The position numbers and the translations under genes are program-made. The notes beneath the pieces were generated by a model that did not search any database, had not been told where the DNA came from, and worked only from the letters and a program-made list of their open reading frames with translations. Source: Clostridia bacterium (GTDB lineage: Bacteria; Bacillota; Clostridia; Christensenellales; Borkfalkiaceae). From it: 46,289 nucleotides of DNA. The DNA lies in contig JAFVQT010000041.1 of assembly GCA_017504655.1 (NCBI GenBank), forward strand, positions 1 through 46,289, written 5' to 3'. Shown one piece after another: positions 7,587 through 15,512 of this stretch; the first letter of the stretch is position 1, and each line of letters begins with the position of its first letter.

Positions 7587-8714
7587 TTAAAAGCAAAGCG
7601 ATATATCTTTTAATGCTGAAATAAGGGAGCTTATTTCTCTTCGCGTGTTTTGAGGGGCAAAGCTTACTCTAACGGTGCCAAGCTTGTCGGTTTTTAAAAA
7701 TTTATGCATAAGTGGTGCGCAGTGAAAACCGCCCCTCACTGCGATGTCGTATTTGTCCGATAATATTTGAGAAAGCTCTTGCGAGGGATAATCGGTGTGT
7801 GTAAAGCTGACTATTCCGTATTTATTGGGTATTGAATAAAGCTTTATAAAGGGCAGTCGCGACAGTCTTACTATAAGGTTTTCGCTTAATGAAAAGAGCT
7901 GACTTGAAACGTAATTGACGTTTCCGTCAATATACTCAAGCCCCGCCTTCAGCGAGCAAATAGCAGGTAGGTTAAGGGTTCCTGCCTCTAAACGCTCGGG
8001 CAAAAACTCAGGCATATCGTCGGAAAAGGAGTCTGAGCCGGTTCCTCCAAACACGAGCGGTCTAACGCTTGCGCTTTTACCTAAAATTAAAACGCCTACC
8101 CCCTGCGACGATAAAAGTCCTTTATGACCCGCTACACAAAGAGCGTCTATAAGTTGATTATCTACGTTTATTTCGCTGTGACCTGCCATTTGGGCTCCGT
8201 CAACTACGTAGGTGATATCCTTATTGCTAAGTAGTCTTCCTATACCTGTAACATCGTTTTCGACGCCCGTCACGTTTGATACCGCATTTATCACTACCAG
8301 CTTAGTGCTTGGGGTCAGGTGTTTTTCAACGTCCTCCGCCGTAACCCCTCCTGCTGACGGGGGTATTACGGAAAGTGAAATCTCACCGCGCCTTTTAAGC
8401 TCGTATAGGGGTCTTAAAACAGAGTTGTGCTCTGTAACGGTTGTTATCGCATGGCAACCCCTTTGATATGTACCGAAGATTGCTACGTTTAATGCCTCGG
8501 TGCAGTTTGAGGTAAATACTATTCTTTCCGGCGAGGCGCCGAAGAATTTGGCAAGAGCGCGTCTTGTGTCGTACACTATTTCGCTTGCGTATAAAGAAAG
8601 CTTGTGTCCGCTGCGCCCCGCGTTTGCGTTAAGGTTTTTCATTGCGTTAAAGCCTGCATCTACGCTTTTAAAGGGTTTAAAGCCACCCGTTGCAGCGTTG
8701 TCGAAATATATCAT
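7587..8714 (-). CDS. Cysteine desulfurase family protein (class V aminotransferase fold)
   Basis: A PLP enzyme of the NifS/SufS type, expected to mobilise sulfur (or selenium) from cysteine. I start it at ATG 8714, giving MIYFDNAATGG, the universal N-terminus of this family; the open frame upstream of this lacks homology-like sequence. The PLP lysine is in CVAGHKGLLSSQGVG, substrate loop residues are in FTSNCTEALN, and the persulfide cysteine is in the C-terminal RGGFHCAPLMHK. The overall pattern matches the subgroup typified by Enterococcus EF2568 (TIGR01977) rather than housekeeping IscS or SufS. No iscU, sufBCD or thiI lies near; the divergent neighbour is a DUF3343 gene. Confidence 0.88.
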   Translation of the reverse strand: MIYFDNAATGGFKPFKSVDAGFNAMKNLNANAGRSGHKLSLYASEIVYDTRRALAKFFGASPERIVFTSNCTEALNVAIFGTYQRGCHAITTVTEHNSVLRPLYELKRRGEISLSVIPPSAGGVTAEDVEKHLTPSTKLVVINAVSNVTGVENDVTGIGRLLSNKDITYVVDGAQMAGHSEINVDNQLIDALCVAGHKGLLSSQGVGVLILGKSASVRPLVFGGTGSDSFSDDMPEFLPERLEAGTLNLPAICSLKAGLEYIDGNVNYVSSQLFSLSENLIVRLSRLPFIKLYSIPNKYGIVSFTHTDYPSQELSQILSDKYDIAVRGGFHCAPLMHKFLKTDKLGTVRVSFAPQNTRREISSLISALKDISLCF

Positions 8715-8736
8715 TTTTTTCACCGCAAAATATTTA

Positions 8737-8764
8737 ATAATATATTGTATTAGCTTGCTGTCAA
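8737..8764 (-). promoter_or_regulatory. Promoter for the desulfurase-like gene
   Basis: On the minus strand TTGACA (8764-8759) and TATTAT (8742-8737) are separated by 16 bp, 23 bp before the ATG at 8714. Confidence 0.65.
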
Positions 8765-8806
8765 ATAAATGCAACAAATAACAATCTTGGCACAAAGGAG
8801 AAAAGT

Positions 8807-9064
8807 ATGATTTATTGTCTTGCCGTGTTTCGTTCGCGTACACACGCAATCGGTTTTATTAAGTATATGCGAGCTCAAGGGATAAGCTGTGTTGCAGTTT
8901 CAACTCCTCAGTCAATTGAAGCAAGCTGCGGTATATCAGCAAAATTTTCCGTCAGTCACACTGCGTTTGCAAGGCAGGTGGTTTCAGCCCTGTCGCTGAC
9001 GTCTTTCAGAGGACTTTTTTCTGTAAGAAAAGAGGGAACTGCACAGTTTATAACAGAGCTTTAA
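8807..9064 (+). CDS. DUF3343 small protein (putative Se/S carrier-like)
   Basis: 85 residues. The pattern MIYCLAVFRSRTHAIGFIKY, then GISCVAVSTPQSIEASCGIS with two cysteines separated by 15 residues, matches DUF3343, described as a putative selenium/sulfur carrier-like family. A GGAG site precedes ATG 8807. It is divergent from the desulfurase-like gene. In many Firmicutes this pairing of a TIGR01977 enzyme with DUF3343 goes with selenium-dependent enzyme accessory genes such as selD or yedF, which are absent from this window. A role in handing on persulfide or selenide is an inference from context. Confidence 0.8.
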   Translation: MIYCLAVFRSRTHAIGFIKYMRAQGISCVAVSTPQSIEASCGISAKFSVSHTAFARQVVSALSLTSFRGLFSVRKEGTAQFITEL

Positions 9065-9095
9065 TAACTAAATTTAAAAAAACTGCGTTTTTTGA

Positions 9096-9136
9096 TTGTC
9101 TATTGCGCCTTTTTATGCTAAAATAAAAGGCGCAAT
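9096..9136 (+). promoter_or_regulatory. Promoter for nth overlapped by a large inverted repeat
   Basis: TTGTCT (9096-9101), 17 bp and TAAAAT (9119-9124) form a likely promoter. The perfect 12-bp inverted repeat ATTGCGCCTTTT (9102-9113) / AAAAGGCGCAAT (9125-9136) covers the spacer and flanks the -10 element. The repeat could be an operator. As RNA it could also serve as a weak terminator for the DUF3343 gene. Confidence 0.5.
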
Positions 9137-9156
9137 TTTAGGTTGAGAGATAAGCT

Positions 9157-9798
9157 ATGATATCTAAGAAAAAAGCGTTGCAAATAACCGACGCTCTTAC
9201 AAAAGAATATCCCGATTCTACCCCCGCGCTGAAATACAGCTCGTCTTACGAGCTTTTAGTTGCCGTTATTTTATCGGCGCAGTGCACGGACGAAAGGGTG
9301 AATAAGGTCACCGAGGCTTTGTTTAAAAGGGCAAATACTCCTGAGGCTATGGCAAAGCTTAGCCAAGAGGAGCTTGAAAAATATATTTTTTCTTGTGGGC
9401 TGTATAGGTCTAAGGCAGAGCATATTATATCTGCATCAAAGGATATCGTTGAAAAGTTCGGTGGTGAGGTTCCGTCCGGCTTAGAGGATCTGCGCTCGCT
9501 TGCAGGCGTTGGAAGAAAAACCGCAAACGTTGTGTACAGCGTGGCGTTTGGCGGTGATGCGATTGCTGTTGATACTCACGTTTTCAGAGTGTCCCAAAGG
9601 CTTGGCTTTGCTGAGGGTAAAACCCCTTTGGATACCGAAAAACGACTTATGGAGGCACTTCCTAAGGAAAAATGGTCGCATATGCATCACGCAATTATTT
9701 TTCACGGCAGGCGTGTTTGCTCTGCAAGAAGCCCTAAATGCGATGCTTGCGTAGTGAGCTCGCTTTGTAAATACTATAACTCGAGAAAGAGAGGTTAA
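9157..9798 (+). CDS. nth: Endonuclease III (DNA glycosylase/AP lyase)
   Basis: A base-excision repair enzyme that removes oxidised pyrimidines and cleaves at the abasic site. It contains the helix-hairpin-helix LAGVGRKTANVV with catalytic K121 and the essential aspartate D139 in AVDTHVFR. The C-terminal [4Fe-4S] cluster motif C-X6-C-X2-C-X5-C appears as VCSARSPKCDACVVSSLC. At 213 residues it is normal in length. It is followed after one base by obgE, so the two are probably cotranscribed. Confidence 0.97.
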   Translation: MISKKKALQITDALTKEYPDSTPALKYSSSYELLVAVILSAQCTDERVNKVTEALFKRANTPEAMAKLSQEELEKYIFSCGLYRSKAEHIISASKDIVEKFGGEVPSGLEDLRSLAGVGRKTANVVYSVAFGGDAIAVDTHVFRVSQRLGFAEGKTPLDTEKRLMEALPKEKWSHMHHAIIFHGRRVCSARSPKCDACVVSSLCKYYNSRKRG

Positions 9799-9799
9799 A

Positions 9800-11068
9800 A
9801 TGTTTGTAGATAAAGAGAGAATTTCCTTAAAATCAGGTGACGGTGGAAGCGGAGTTACCTCATTTCTTCGCTATAAGGGTGTAGCAAACGGCGGTCCTGA
9901 CGGCGGTGACGGCGGAAGAGGCGGTCACATATATTTTATTGGTGACAGACATAAGACCACGCTTATAGATTTCCATTTCAAGCATAAGTACGTTGCAGAA
10001 AACGGAGGCAAGGGCGAGCCGAACAAATGTCACGGTAAAAACGGGCAGGATTTATATATTCCCGTTCCTCTCGGCACAGTTGTCAAGGATGCTGAAACGG
10101 AGAGGATTATTTGTGATATTTATTACGACGGACAAACCCACCTCGTTTTAGAGGGAGGTAACGGCGGTAAGGGCAACGTGCATTTCTGTACGTCAAGAAG
10201 ACATGCTCCGCACTTTTCACAAACGGGTGAAAAAACCGAGCTTCGCCGTGTAATATTAGAGCTTAAAACTATAGCTGACGTAGGTCTTATAGGATTTCCT
10301 AACGTAGGAAAATCCACCATACTTTCTAAGGTTTCGGGTGCAAAGCCAAAGATTGCAAATTATCACTTTACTACTATGTCGCCAAATCTCGGCGTGGTGG
10401 GATTTTATGATGATAGCTTTGTCTGCGCCGATATCCCGGGTCTTATAGAGGGGGCGTCGGAGGGTGCAGGTCTTGGCTTTGAATTTTTAAGGCACATCGA
10501 AAGAACGAGAATTTTAGTTCACGTAGTAGATATTTCCGGCGTTGAGGGAAGGGATCCTTACGAGGATTATAAGCAAATAAACGCGGAGCTTAAGGGTTAC
10601 TCGAAGGAGCTTGCAAAAAGACCTCAAATTATAGTGCTTAACAAGTGCGATATGTACGGCGCGGAAGAAAATATCAGGATTTTCAAAAGAAAAATAAACG
10701 GAAGAAGAAAGATATTCACCGTGTCTGCAATAAATGGCGAGGGGCTTGAGGAGGTTGTAAAAACAATAGTAGCAATGCTCAAGGAAATGCCTGCCCCCGC
10801 ACCTATCGAGCATGAGGAGTTTAAATACGAAAAGGTTGACGTAAGAAAATTTGAGGTTATCTACAGCGAGGAAGACAGCGTTTATGTTGTTGACGGACCG
10901 TTGGTTAAGCTTTTAGAGCGCAACGTAGTATTAAACGATATGGATAGCTTAGCGTACATGCAAAAAACTCTCAAGGATTACGGCGTAATCTCCGAGCTTA
11001 GGCGCAAGGGCTGTAAGGACGGCGATACTGTAGTTATAGGAGATATAGAATTTTCATTTATTGATTAA
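9800..11068 (+). CDS. obgE: GTPase ObgE/CgtA
   Basis: A ribosome-associated GTPase involved in 50S maturation and stress control. The Gly-rich Obg fold occupies residues 1-158 (LKSGDGGSGVTSFLR, GGPDGGDGGRGG). The G domain has G1 GFPNVGKST (165-173), G3 DIPGLIEGA, G4 NKCD and G5 TVSAINGEG. A C-terminal OCT domain (about 340-422) begins near FKYEKVDVRKFEV. ATG 9800 directly follows the nth stop, with the GAGAGAGG run in the nth end as ribosome site. yhbY lies 20 bp downstream, another ribosome assembly factor commonly linked to obgE. Confidence 0.97.
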   Translation: MFVDKERISLKSGDGGSGVTSFLRYKGVANGGPDGGDGGRGGHIYFIGDRHKTTLIDFHFKHKYVAENGGKGEPNKCHGKNGQDLYIPVPLGTVVKDAETERIICDIYYDGQTHLVLEGGNGGKGNVHFCTSRRHAPHFSQTGEKTELRRVILELKTIADVGLIGFPNVGKSTILSKVSGAKPKIANYHFTTMSPNLGVVGFYDDSFVCADIPGLIEGASEGAGLGFEFLRHIERTRILVHVVDISGVEGRDPYEDYKQINAELKGYSKELAKRPQIIVLNKCDMYGAEENIRIFKRKINGRRKIFTVSAINGEGLEEVVKTIVAMLKEMPAPAPIEHEEFKYEKVDVRKFEVIYSEEDSVYVVDGPLVKLLERNVVLNDMDSLAYMQKTLKDYGVISELRRKGCKDGDTVVIGDIEFSFID

Positions 11069-11088
11069 TAACTAAAAGGAGAAATATA

Positions 11089-11382
11089 ATGTTTACTTCA
11101 AAGCAAAGAAGCACCTTAAGGTCGCTTGCTCAAACGATAGAGCCAATCGGTCAAATAGGCAAGGGTGGAATTTCCGATAATATGATAGAGAGCTTTTCTC
11201 AAGCCTTAGAAAGCAGAGAAATGATAAAAATAACAGTTCTCAACAATTCCGACGAGGAGGCAAGGTGGGTTGCAGACGAATTAGCCGAGGCACTTAACGC
11301 AGAGGTTGTTTGCACTATCGGACACAAGGTTGTTTTATACCGCAAGTCTAATAAAAAGGGTATTAAACATATTGAATTTTAA
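11089..11382 (+). CDS. yhbY: YhbY-type RNA-binding ribosome assembly protein
   Basis: A 97-residue CRM-domain protein that binds pre-50S particles. It begins MFTSKQRSTLRSLAQTIEP, then the loop IGKGGISDNMIE, the family signature GxxG-like RNA-binding segment, and the C-terminal IGHKVVLYRKSNK. AAAGGAG precedes the start by 8 bases. It closes the nth-obgE-yhbY operon ahead of a strong terminator. Confidence 0.93.
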   Translation: MFTSKQRSTLRSLAQTIEPIGQIGKGGISDNMIESFSQALESREMIKITVLNNSDEEARWVADELAEALNAEVVCTIGHKVVLYRKSNKKGIKHIEF

Positions 11383-11395
11383 TTTAAGACAATTA

Positions 11396-11432
11396 AAAGC
11401 ACCGTTAACCGCGAACGCGTTAACGGTGCTTT
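11396..11432 (+). terminator. Terminator of nth-obgE-yhbY
   Basis: The perfect 14-bp stem AAAGCACCGTTAAC/GTTAACGGTGCTTT is followed by AGTTT. It probably also serves the convergent gene on the other strand. Confidence 0.85.
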
Positions 11433-11452
11433 AGTTTACAACGTAAATCAAG

Positions 11453-12241
11453 CTACTCTAAAAAGCTCTTCCCGATATAAGACGGAGCAAAAAATTTTAT
11501 TGTAATTGCATAAATTAAAAATAAACTGCCAGATATTATATACCAGATAGGGAAGAATACAAATCTGCTCATAATAAGCAAAAATCCACCGTATAAAGCA
11601 AATTTTTTAGCTTTACCCTTGTCAAACGTGCCCTTTAGCATACTCAAAAATCCTATTTTTTTGACGTTTGGTACAAAGCCTCCGTCGGGAATAGTACAAT
11701 GCTTTTTCATGTAGACGAAAAGCTCGCTGAGGGGCAATAGCTTGATTCTGTTTAAAAACCCTTCAGTAAAGGCTATGGCATCGTCGGAAAAGGTCACGCC
11801 TACGTAGACAAGATTTTTACCTTGGGGAGTTTTTTTGTAAGCCTCCGTTATACCGCCTGTGGTGATGCTGTCGTAAGTAAAATTGATAAAGAAGAAATCG
11901 TCCTCGCAAAGAATACCCGTGTCGGTCATAAACGGCTTTTTACCAAGTCTTTCCAAGGTTAAAAAAACTGTGTTTTTTGCTTTTTCAAAAGGTGATAGGC
12001 AAAGCGAGTTGACGCATTTTATATAGCTCTTTTCGTCCTCTCTTTTTACCTTCAGCTTTCCGCGCTTGCTCTTGAGTAATATCATATAGATACAAAAGAC
12101 TATAATGCTAAAAGGTAGAGATAAAGCTATTGCCTTTGCGTTGTTTTTTAAAAGGTAAAACAAAAAGGTGTAAAACAGCAAAAAGCTTGTGAGCAAGATA
12201 AATAGGCAGTCGGAAATCATCGATATTTTAAATTTGAACAT
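11453..12241 (-). CDS. Hypothetical membrane protein with soluble central domain
   Basis: I do not recognise the family. Two hydrophobic segments lie at the N-terminus (SDCLFILLTSFLLFYTFLFY and a second around IALSLPFSIIVFCIYMILL). A cytosolic domain of about 110 residues follows (FFFINFTYDS, KNLVYVGVTFSDDAIAFTEG), then two further hydrophobic segments near the C-terminus. The fold of the middle part resembles neither a kinase nor a transporter to me. I give the ATG at 12241; an in-frame TTG at 12268 would add nine residues. Neither has a clear ribosome site. The gene is divergent from nadD. Confidence 0.65.
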   Translation of the reverse strand: MFKFKISMISDCLFILLTSFLLFYTFLFYLLKNNAKAIALSLPFSIIVFCIYMILLKSKRGKLKVKREDEKSYIKCVNSLCLSPFEKAKNTVFLTLERLGKKPFMTDTGILCEDDFFFINFTYDSITTGGITEAYKKTPQGKNLVYVGVTFSDDAIAFTEGFLNRIKLLPLSELFVYMKKHCTIPDGGFVPNVKKIGFLSMLKGTFDKGKAKKFALYGGFLLIMSRFVFFPIWYIISGSLFLIYAITIKFFAPSYIGKSFLE

Positions 12242-12311
12242 ATATTGATTATTGTCGCAAAAAATCAATAATAAACTTGAAAATATAAAAAAAATATGAT
12301 AAAATCTAATT

Positions 12312-13455
12312 ATGAATAAAACGCTTGTGTTTTTTGGCGGAACGTTCGACCCTCCTCATCTTGAGCATGTCAATATGGTAAGGAGTGTCGCAAGGGAAAT
12401 TTCGCCCGAAAAAATAATAATAATGCCAACGTTTATTCCACCCCAACAAAAAGGTGTTTTTGCCGGCATCTCCCAAGCAAAGAATAGAGCTTTGTGAGGA
12501 GGCGTTCAAGGGTATAAAGGGTGTCGAGGTCAGCGATTGGGAAATTCGCCAAAGGGGTAAAAGCTACTCTTATTTAACAATGCAAAGATTAAAGTCAAAA
12601 TATCCCGACTACCAAATACTGTTTTTAATGGGCACGGACATGCTTTCGTCCTTTGACAGGTGGAAAAACCCGTTGGAAATACTTAAGGTTGCAACACCGT
12701 TGCTTTGTGTAAGAGGTGGCGAGGGTGCATCTAAAAACGCCAGCGCAAATGAATTCAAGCTTAAATTCGGCGTAGAAATTAAAACGCTTAGCTACGAGGG
12801 AAATAGACTTTCTTCTACCGACGTAAAGATAGAAAAGCTTTTTTTAAGCGATGTGTCAAATCTTGTAGGAAGTGGCGTAAATCGACTTATAGACAGGTAT
12901 TCTTTATATAATTACGGCGAAATATCACAATTTGCGGTAAAGAGCCTGAGCTATGAAAGAATAGAGCATACTAAGCACGTTATACGACTTGCTATAAGGT
13001 ACGCAAAGCTGTTTAACTGCAATTTGGAAAAAACAGTTTTAGCAAGCTTTTTGCACGACATTGCAAAATATTTGAAAGAGGATGACTATCCGCAGTTTGT
13101 TCCTCCCAAGGGTGTACCGCATCAGGTTATGCACCAATACCTTGGCGCATTTGTAGCAGAAAACGTTTTAGGCGTTAAGGACAGGCAGGTTTTAAACGCA
13201 ATCAAGTATCATACAAGCGCAAGACCTAAAATGTCTTTGCTTTCAAAAATAATTTTTACTGCAGATATGCTTGAGGAAAGCAGGACCTACGAAGGCGTAG
13301 AAGAAATCAGAAGACTGTCATTTACAGACTTTGACAAAGCGTTCGTTCTTTCAATGAAAAGGTCGCTGGACTACGTTTACGAAAGGGGATGCAAGGTTTA
13401 TCCTCTTACTCTAAAGGCTTATAATTATTATAAAGGAGATAAATATGGATTCTAA
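12312..13455 (+). CDS. nadD: NadD-YqeK fusion, frame broken by one base
   Basis: Part one is nicotinate-nucleotide adenylyltransferase (NAD synthesis): FFGGTFDPPHLEHVNMV, and in the second frame GTDMLSSFDRWKN and NRLSSTDV. Part two is a YqeK-type HD phosphohydrolase acting on Ap4A: HTKHVIRLAIRYAKLF, then FLHDIAKYL with the HD pair. Such fusions occur in Clostridia. The first frame runs 12312-12497 and ends at TGA. The correct continuation starts in the next frame near 12453, where PPQQK should lead straight into VFLPASPKQRIE. Removing one A from the AAAAA tract at 12448-12452 restores a single frame of about 380 residues. This could be a real mutation, a slippage site or a sequence error. The end overlaps rsfS by 11 bases. 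Confidence 0.85.
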
Positions 13456-13792
13456 AAAAATGGCAAAGCTTATATGTGACACACTCAAGGCCAAAAAGGC
13501 GTACGACGTTATTAAGATTGACGTAAGCGAGCAGACTATACTTGCAGATTACTTTATAATCGCAAGCGGTAAATCTGCACCTCAGGTAAAGGCTTTAGCC
13601 GAATACGCTATGGATGCCGTTGAAAAAGAGGGCGGAGAGGTTCGCAGAAAAGAAGGTATGAGCGAGGGCAGATGGATTGTCGTTGACTTTGGCGACGTTA
13701 TACTTCATGTGTTCCATGACGAAACGAGGCTGTTTTACAATTTAGAAAGGCTTTGGGCAAGCGGAACAAACGTAGAAAAAATAGAAGATTAA
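13445..13792 (+). CDS. rsfS: Ribosomal silencing factor RsfS
   Basis: It binds uL14 on the 50S subunit and blocks subunit joining during starvation. The 115-residue protein shows the family core: YDVIKIDVSEQTILADYFII, ASGKSAPQVKALAEYA, then WIVVDFGDVILHVFHDETR and FYNLERLW. It starts inside the yqeK end (11-base overlap) behind TAAAGGAG, so the classical nadD-yqeK-rsfS order is kept and translation is coupled. Confidence 0.95.
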   Translation: MDSKKMAKLICDTLKAKKAYDVIKIDVSEQTILADYFIIASGKSAPQVKALAEYAMDAVEKEGGEVRRKEGMSEGRWIVVDFGDVILHVFHDETRLFYNLERLWASGTNVEKIED

Positions 13793-13813
13793 TTTAATAA
13801 TAGACTTATACGC

Positions 13814-13855
13814 GGGCTTTTGTTGTAAAAACACAATAAAAGCCCTTTTGTTTTT
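13814..13855 (+). terminator. Terminator after rsfS
   Basis: GGGCTTTTGTTGT pairs with ACAATAAAAGCCC (one mismatch region), followed by TTTTGTTTTT. Confidence 0.8.
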
Positions 13856-13868
13856 AAGTAAGCCCGCT

Positions 13869-14180
13869 CTAAAATTTCAGAGTTGAGCTTTTCATATCCT
13901 CGCCGTCACTTGTGGCAAGGGTAACGTTTTCAGGCTTTAAAACTATTCCGTCAAAGGCAATCTTAGGCGAACGCTTTTTTCTCGGCTTGGGTTTTTGCTT
14001 GTTCTCCGTCTGCTTAACGAGGTAAATTTTTGGCTCGGGCGCAGTGCACTCGTTTAAGCTTTTCTCGTCTGTGCGATTTTTTTCAACCCATAAAAAGGTT
14101 GCTTTTATTATGACCGCCAGACCTATGCAAAAGCCCAGAATCATGGTTATAAGCAGTATTCCTTCAAAAAACCCCGGCAT
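13869..14180 (-). CDS. Small single-pass membrane protein, unknown
   Basis: 103 residues with no recognised family. Residues 7-30 (GILLITMILGFCIGLAVIIK) form one transmembrane helix. The remainder is charged, with a basic KPKPRKKRSPK patch near residue 65, suggesting a cytoplasmic tail that contacts nucleic acid or acidic partners. GGAG lies 7 bases before the ATG at 14180. It is divergent from the DeoC-like gene. Confidence 0.6.
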   Translation of the reverse strand: MPGFFEGILLITMILGFCIGLAVIIKATFLWVEKNRTDEKSLNECTAPEPKIYLVKQTENKQKPKPRKKRSPKIAFDGIVLKPENVTLATSDGEDMKSSTLKF

Positions 14181-14362
14181 ATTTTTTCTCCTTTTTGATG
14201 AGTCAATTATAACCTCTGTGACAGATAGTAAATTAGTAAATTTAGTCGAAAAAGAGGATGTTTGGTCGGTCGGTTTAAATATACGTTAAAATTTTCAGAT
14301 ATGTGCGTAAAATTCCGTTTAAAAGCAAATTAAACTTCACATAATATTTACGAGGTGAAAAT

Positions 14363-15205
14363 ATGACGGAAACAATTGTTAAAAGTGATGCTATAGCTAT
14401 AGAGGACGGTCAAATCAACGGCGAAGCCGAAAAGCATAACGTGCAAAATGATGGGAATATCTCAAAAGGCTTCAATTTGGATAAAACCGCTGTGATTTTC
14501 GGGCAAAGCGAAGAGGATATAAGCAAGGAGTTTAAGGAGTTCAAGGCGTTAAAGCTTTTTCGCAGGATTGACGTAGATTTAACGGGGATAAGAGATAATT
14601 TGCTTTTAAAGCAGAAGATTGAGGAGTCATTAAAATTCGGCTTTGGCAACGTCGTGGTAAATCCCAGACAGATTAAATACGCAAAGAGATTTTTAAAGGG
14701 CAAAAGGGTTGGCGTGTACGCTGCAGTTTGCTTTCCTTACGGTGAAGAGCTTTACGGAGTTAAGAAATATGCAGTTAAAAAAGCCATGGAGGAGGGGGCA
14801 GACGGAGTGTATTTGCCTCTCAGCACGTCAGATTTGAAAAGCGGTAAAATAGAGCAGGTAAAAAGAGAGCTTTTTAAAATCGTAAAAAGATACAAGCGCA
14901 AAAAGATTTTTGCCATTGTAGAAATCAGCGAGCTTAATTTTGCGAGCACCGAAAAAATAGTAAAAACCTTGCTGAAAACAAAGGTTTCGGGCATAGTTTC
15001 GGGTACGGGGCATTCGCTGTATTTAAAGCCCTTTGCAAGCGCGTCTGATCTGCATTCACTCTCCGGTGGCAAAAGGACGGTTGTAGCTTGCACAAACACC
15101 GAAAAAAGCAGAGAGGTGGTTAGTCTTTTTTCTGTTGCGGACAGAGTGTTTTTAAAAAATGCGCCTAAGATTGCTTTAGAGCTTAAGGCAGGTTTGGAAT
15201 TTTGA
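14363..15205 (+). CDS. DeoC-like TIM-barrel protein lacking catalytic lysine
   Basis: After a polar N-terminal stretch of about 65 residues, the sequence tracks deoxyribose-phosphate aldolase: GFGNVVVNPRQIKYAKRFLK, VGVYAAVCFPYGE, KYAVKKAMEEGADGVYLPLS, LKSGKIEQVKREL, then VSGIVSGTGHS. In true DeoC the Schiff-base lysine lies in a VKTSTGF strand; here the position reads GIVSGTGH with no lysine. The DEIDMV acidic motif is replaced by DGVYLP. The protein may therefore be non-catalytic or have a changed activity. A GAGGTG site precedes ATG 14363. No deoxynucleoside catabolic genes are adjacent; the FMN riboswitch and ribU follow. Confidence 0.7.
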   Translation: MTETIVKSDAIAIEDGQINGEAEKHNVQNDGNISKGFNLDKTAVIFGQSEEDISKEFKEFKALKLFRRIDVDLTGIRDNLLLKQKIEESLKFGFGNVVVNPRQIKYAKRFLKGKRVGVYAAVCFPYGEELYGVKKYAVKKAMEEGADGVYLPLSTSDLKSGKIEQVKRELFKIVKRYKRKKIFAIVEISELNFASTEKIVKTLLKTKVSGIVSGTGHSLYLKPFASASDLHSLSGGKRTVVACTNTEKSREVVSLFSVADRVFLKNAPKIALELKAGLEF

Positions 15206-15206
15206 T

Positions 15207-15287
15207 AAAATATACTTTACAAAAAGTATATATAAAATATACTTTACAAAAAGTATATATAAAATATACTTTACAAAAAGTATATAT
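15207..15287 (+). repeat. Three perfect 27-bp tandem repeats, each with an inverted repeat
   Basis: Units start at 15207, 15234 and 15261 and are identical. Each contains ATATACTTT and AAAGTATAT as inverted arms around a short centre. The array begins two bases after the DeoC-like stop codon and ends about 24 bp before the FMN riboswitch. Confidence 0.92.
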
Positions 15288-15298
15288 AATGATAAAAT
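15243..15298 (+). promoter_or_regulatory. Repeated promoter elements driving the ribU leader
   Basis: TTTACA inside one repeat is placed 16 bp before TATACT of the next (15243-15248 and 15265-15270). The last TTTACA (15270-15275) is 17 bp before TAAAAT (15293-15298). The array therefore offers overlapping promoter pairs in register, the last placing a start site just ahead of the riboswitch. Confidence 0.65.
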
Positions 15299-15310
15299 AT
15301 AGCAGTAAAA

Positions 15311-15436
15311 TCTTTGGGGCGGAGTGAAATTCTCCACCGGCAGTAACAGTCTGCGAAAGCCGTGCTTGGCTTTGATTGGGTGAAAATCCCAAACCGACGG
15401 TAAGCTTGTTTAAGTCAAGTCCGGATGAGAAAAGAT
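15311..15436 (+). promoter_or_regulatory. FMN riboswitch (RFN element)
   Basis: The conserved blocks GGGGCGGAGTGAAATTC, CCGGCAGTAACAGTC, GGGTGAAAATCCC, ACCGACGGTAAGC and GTCCGGATGAGA occur in the right order and spacing, closed by TCTTT/AAAGA. A terminator hairpin follows, so FMN should reduce expression of ribU by premature termination. Confidence 0.96.
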
Positions 15437-15458
15437 TGTAAGGCTTGTTTTAGTCACG

Positions 15459-15484
15459 CCCCGTGGTTTTCCACGGGGTTTTTT
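15459..15484 (+). terminator. Expression-platform terminator of the FMN riboswitch
   Basis: The stem CCCCGTGG-TTTT-CCACGGGG is followed by six T residues, 28 bp before the ribU start codon. Confidence 0.92.
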
Positions 15485-15512
15485 CAAGCTTTATCCCCAT
15501 GCGGAGGTAAAA

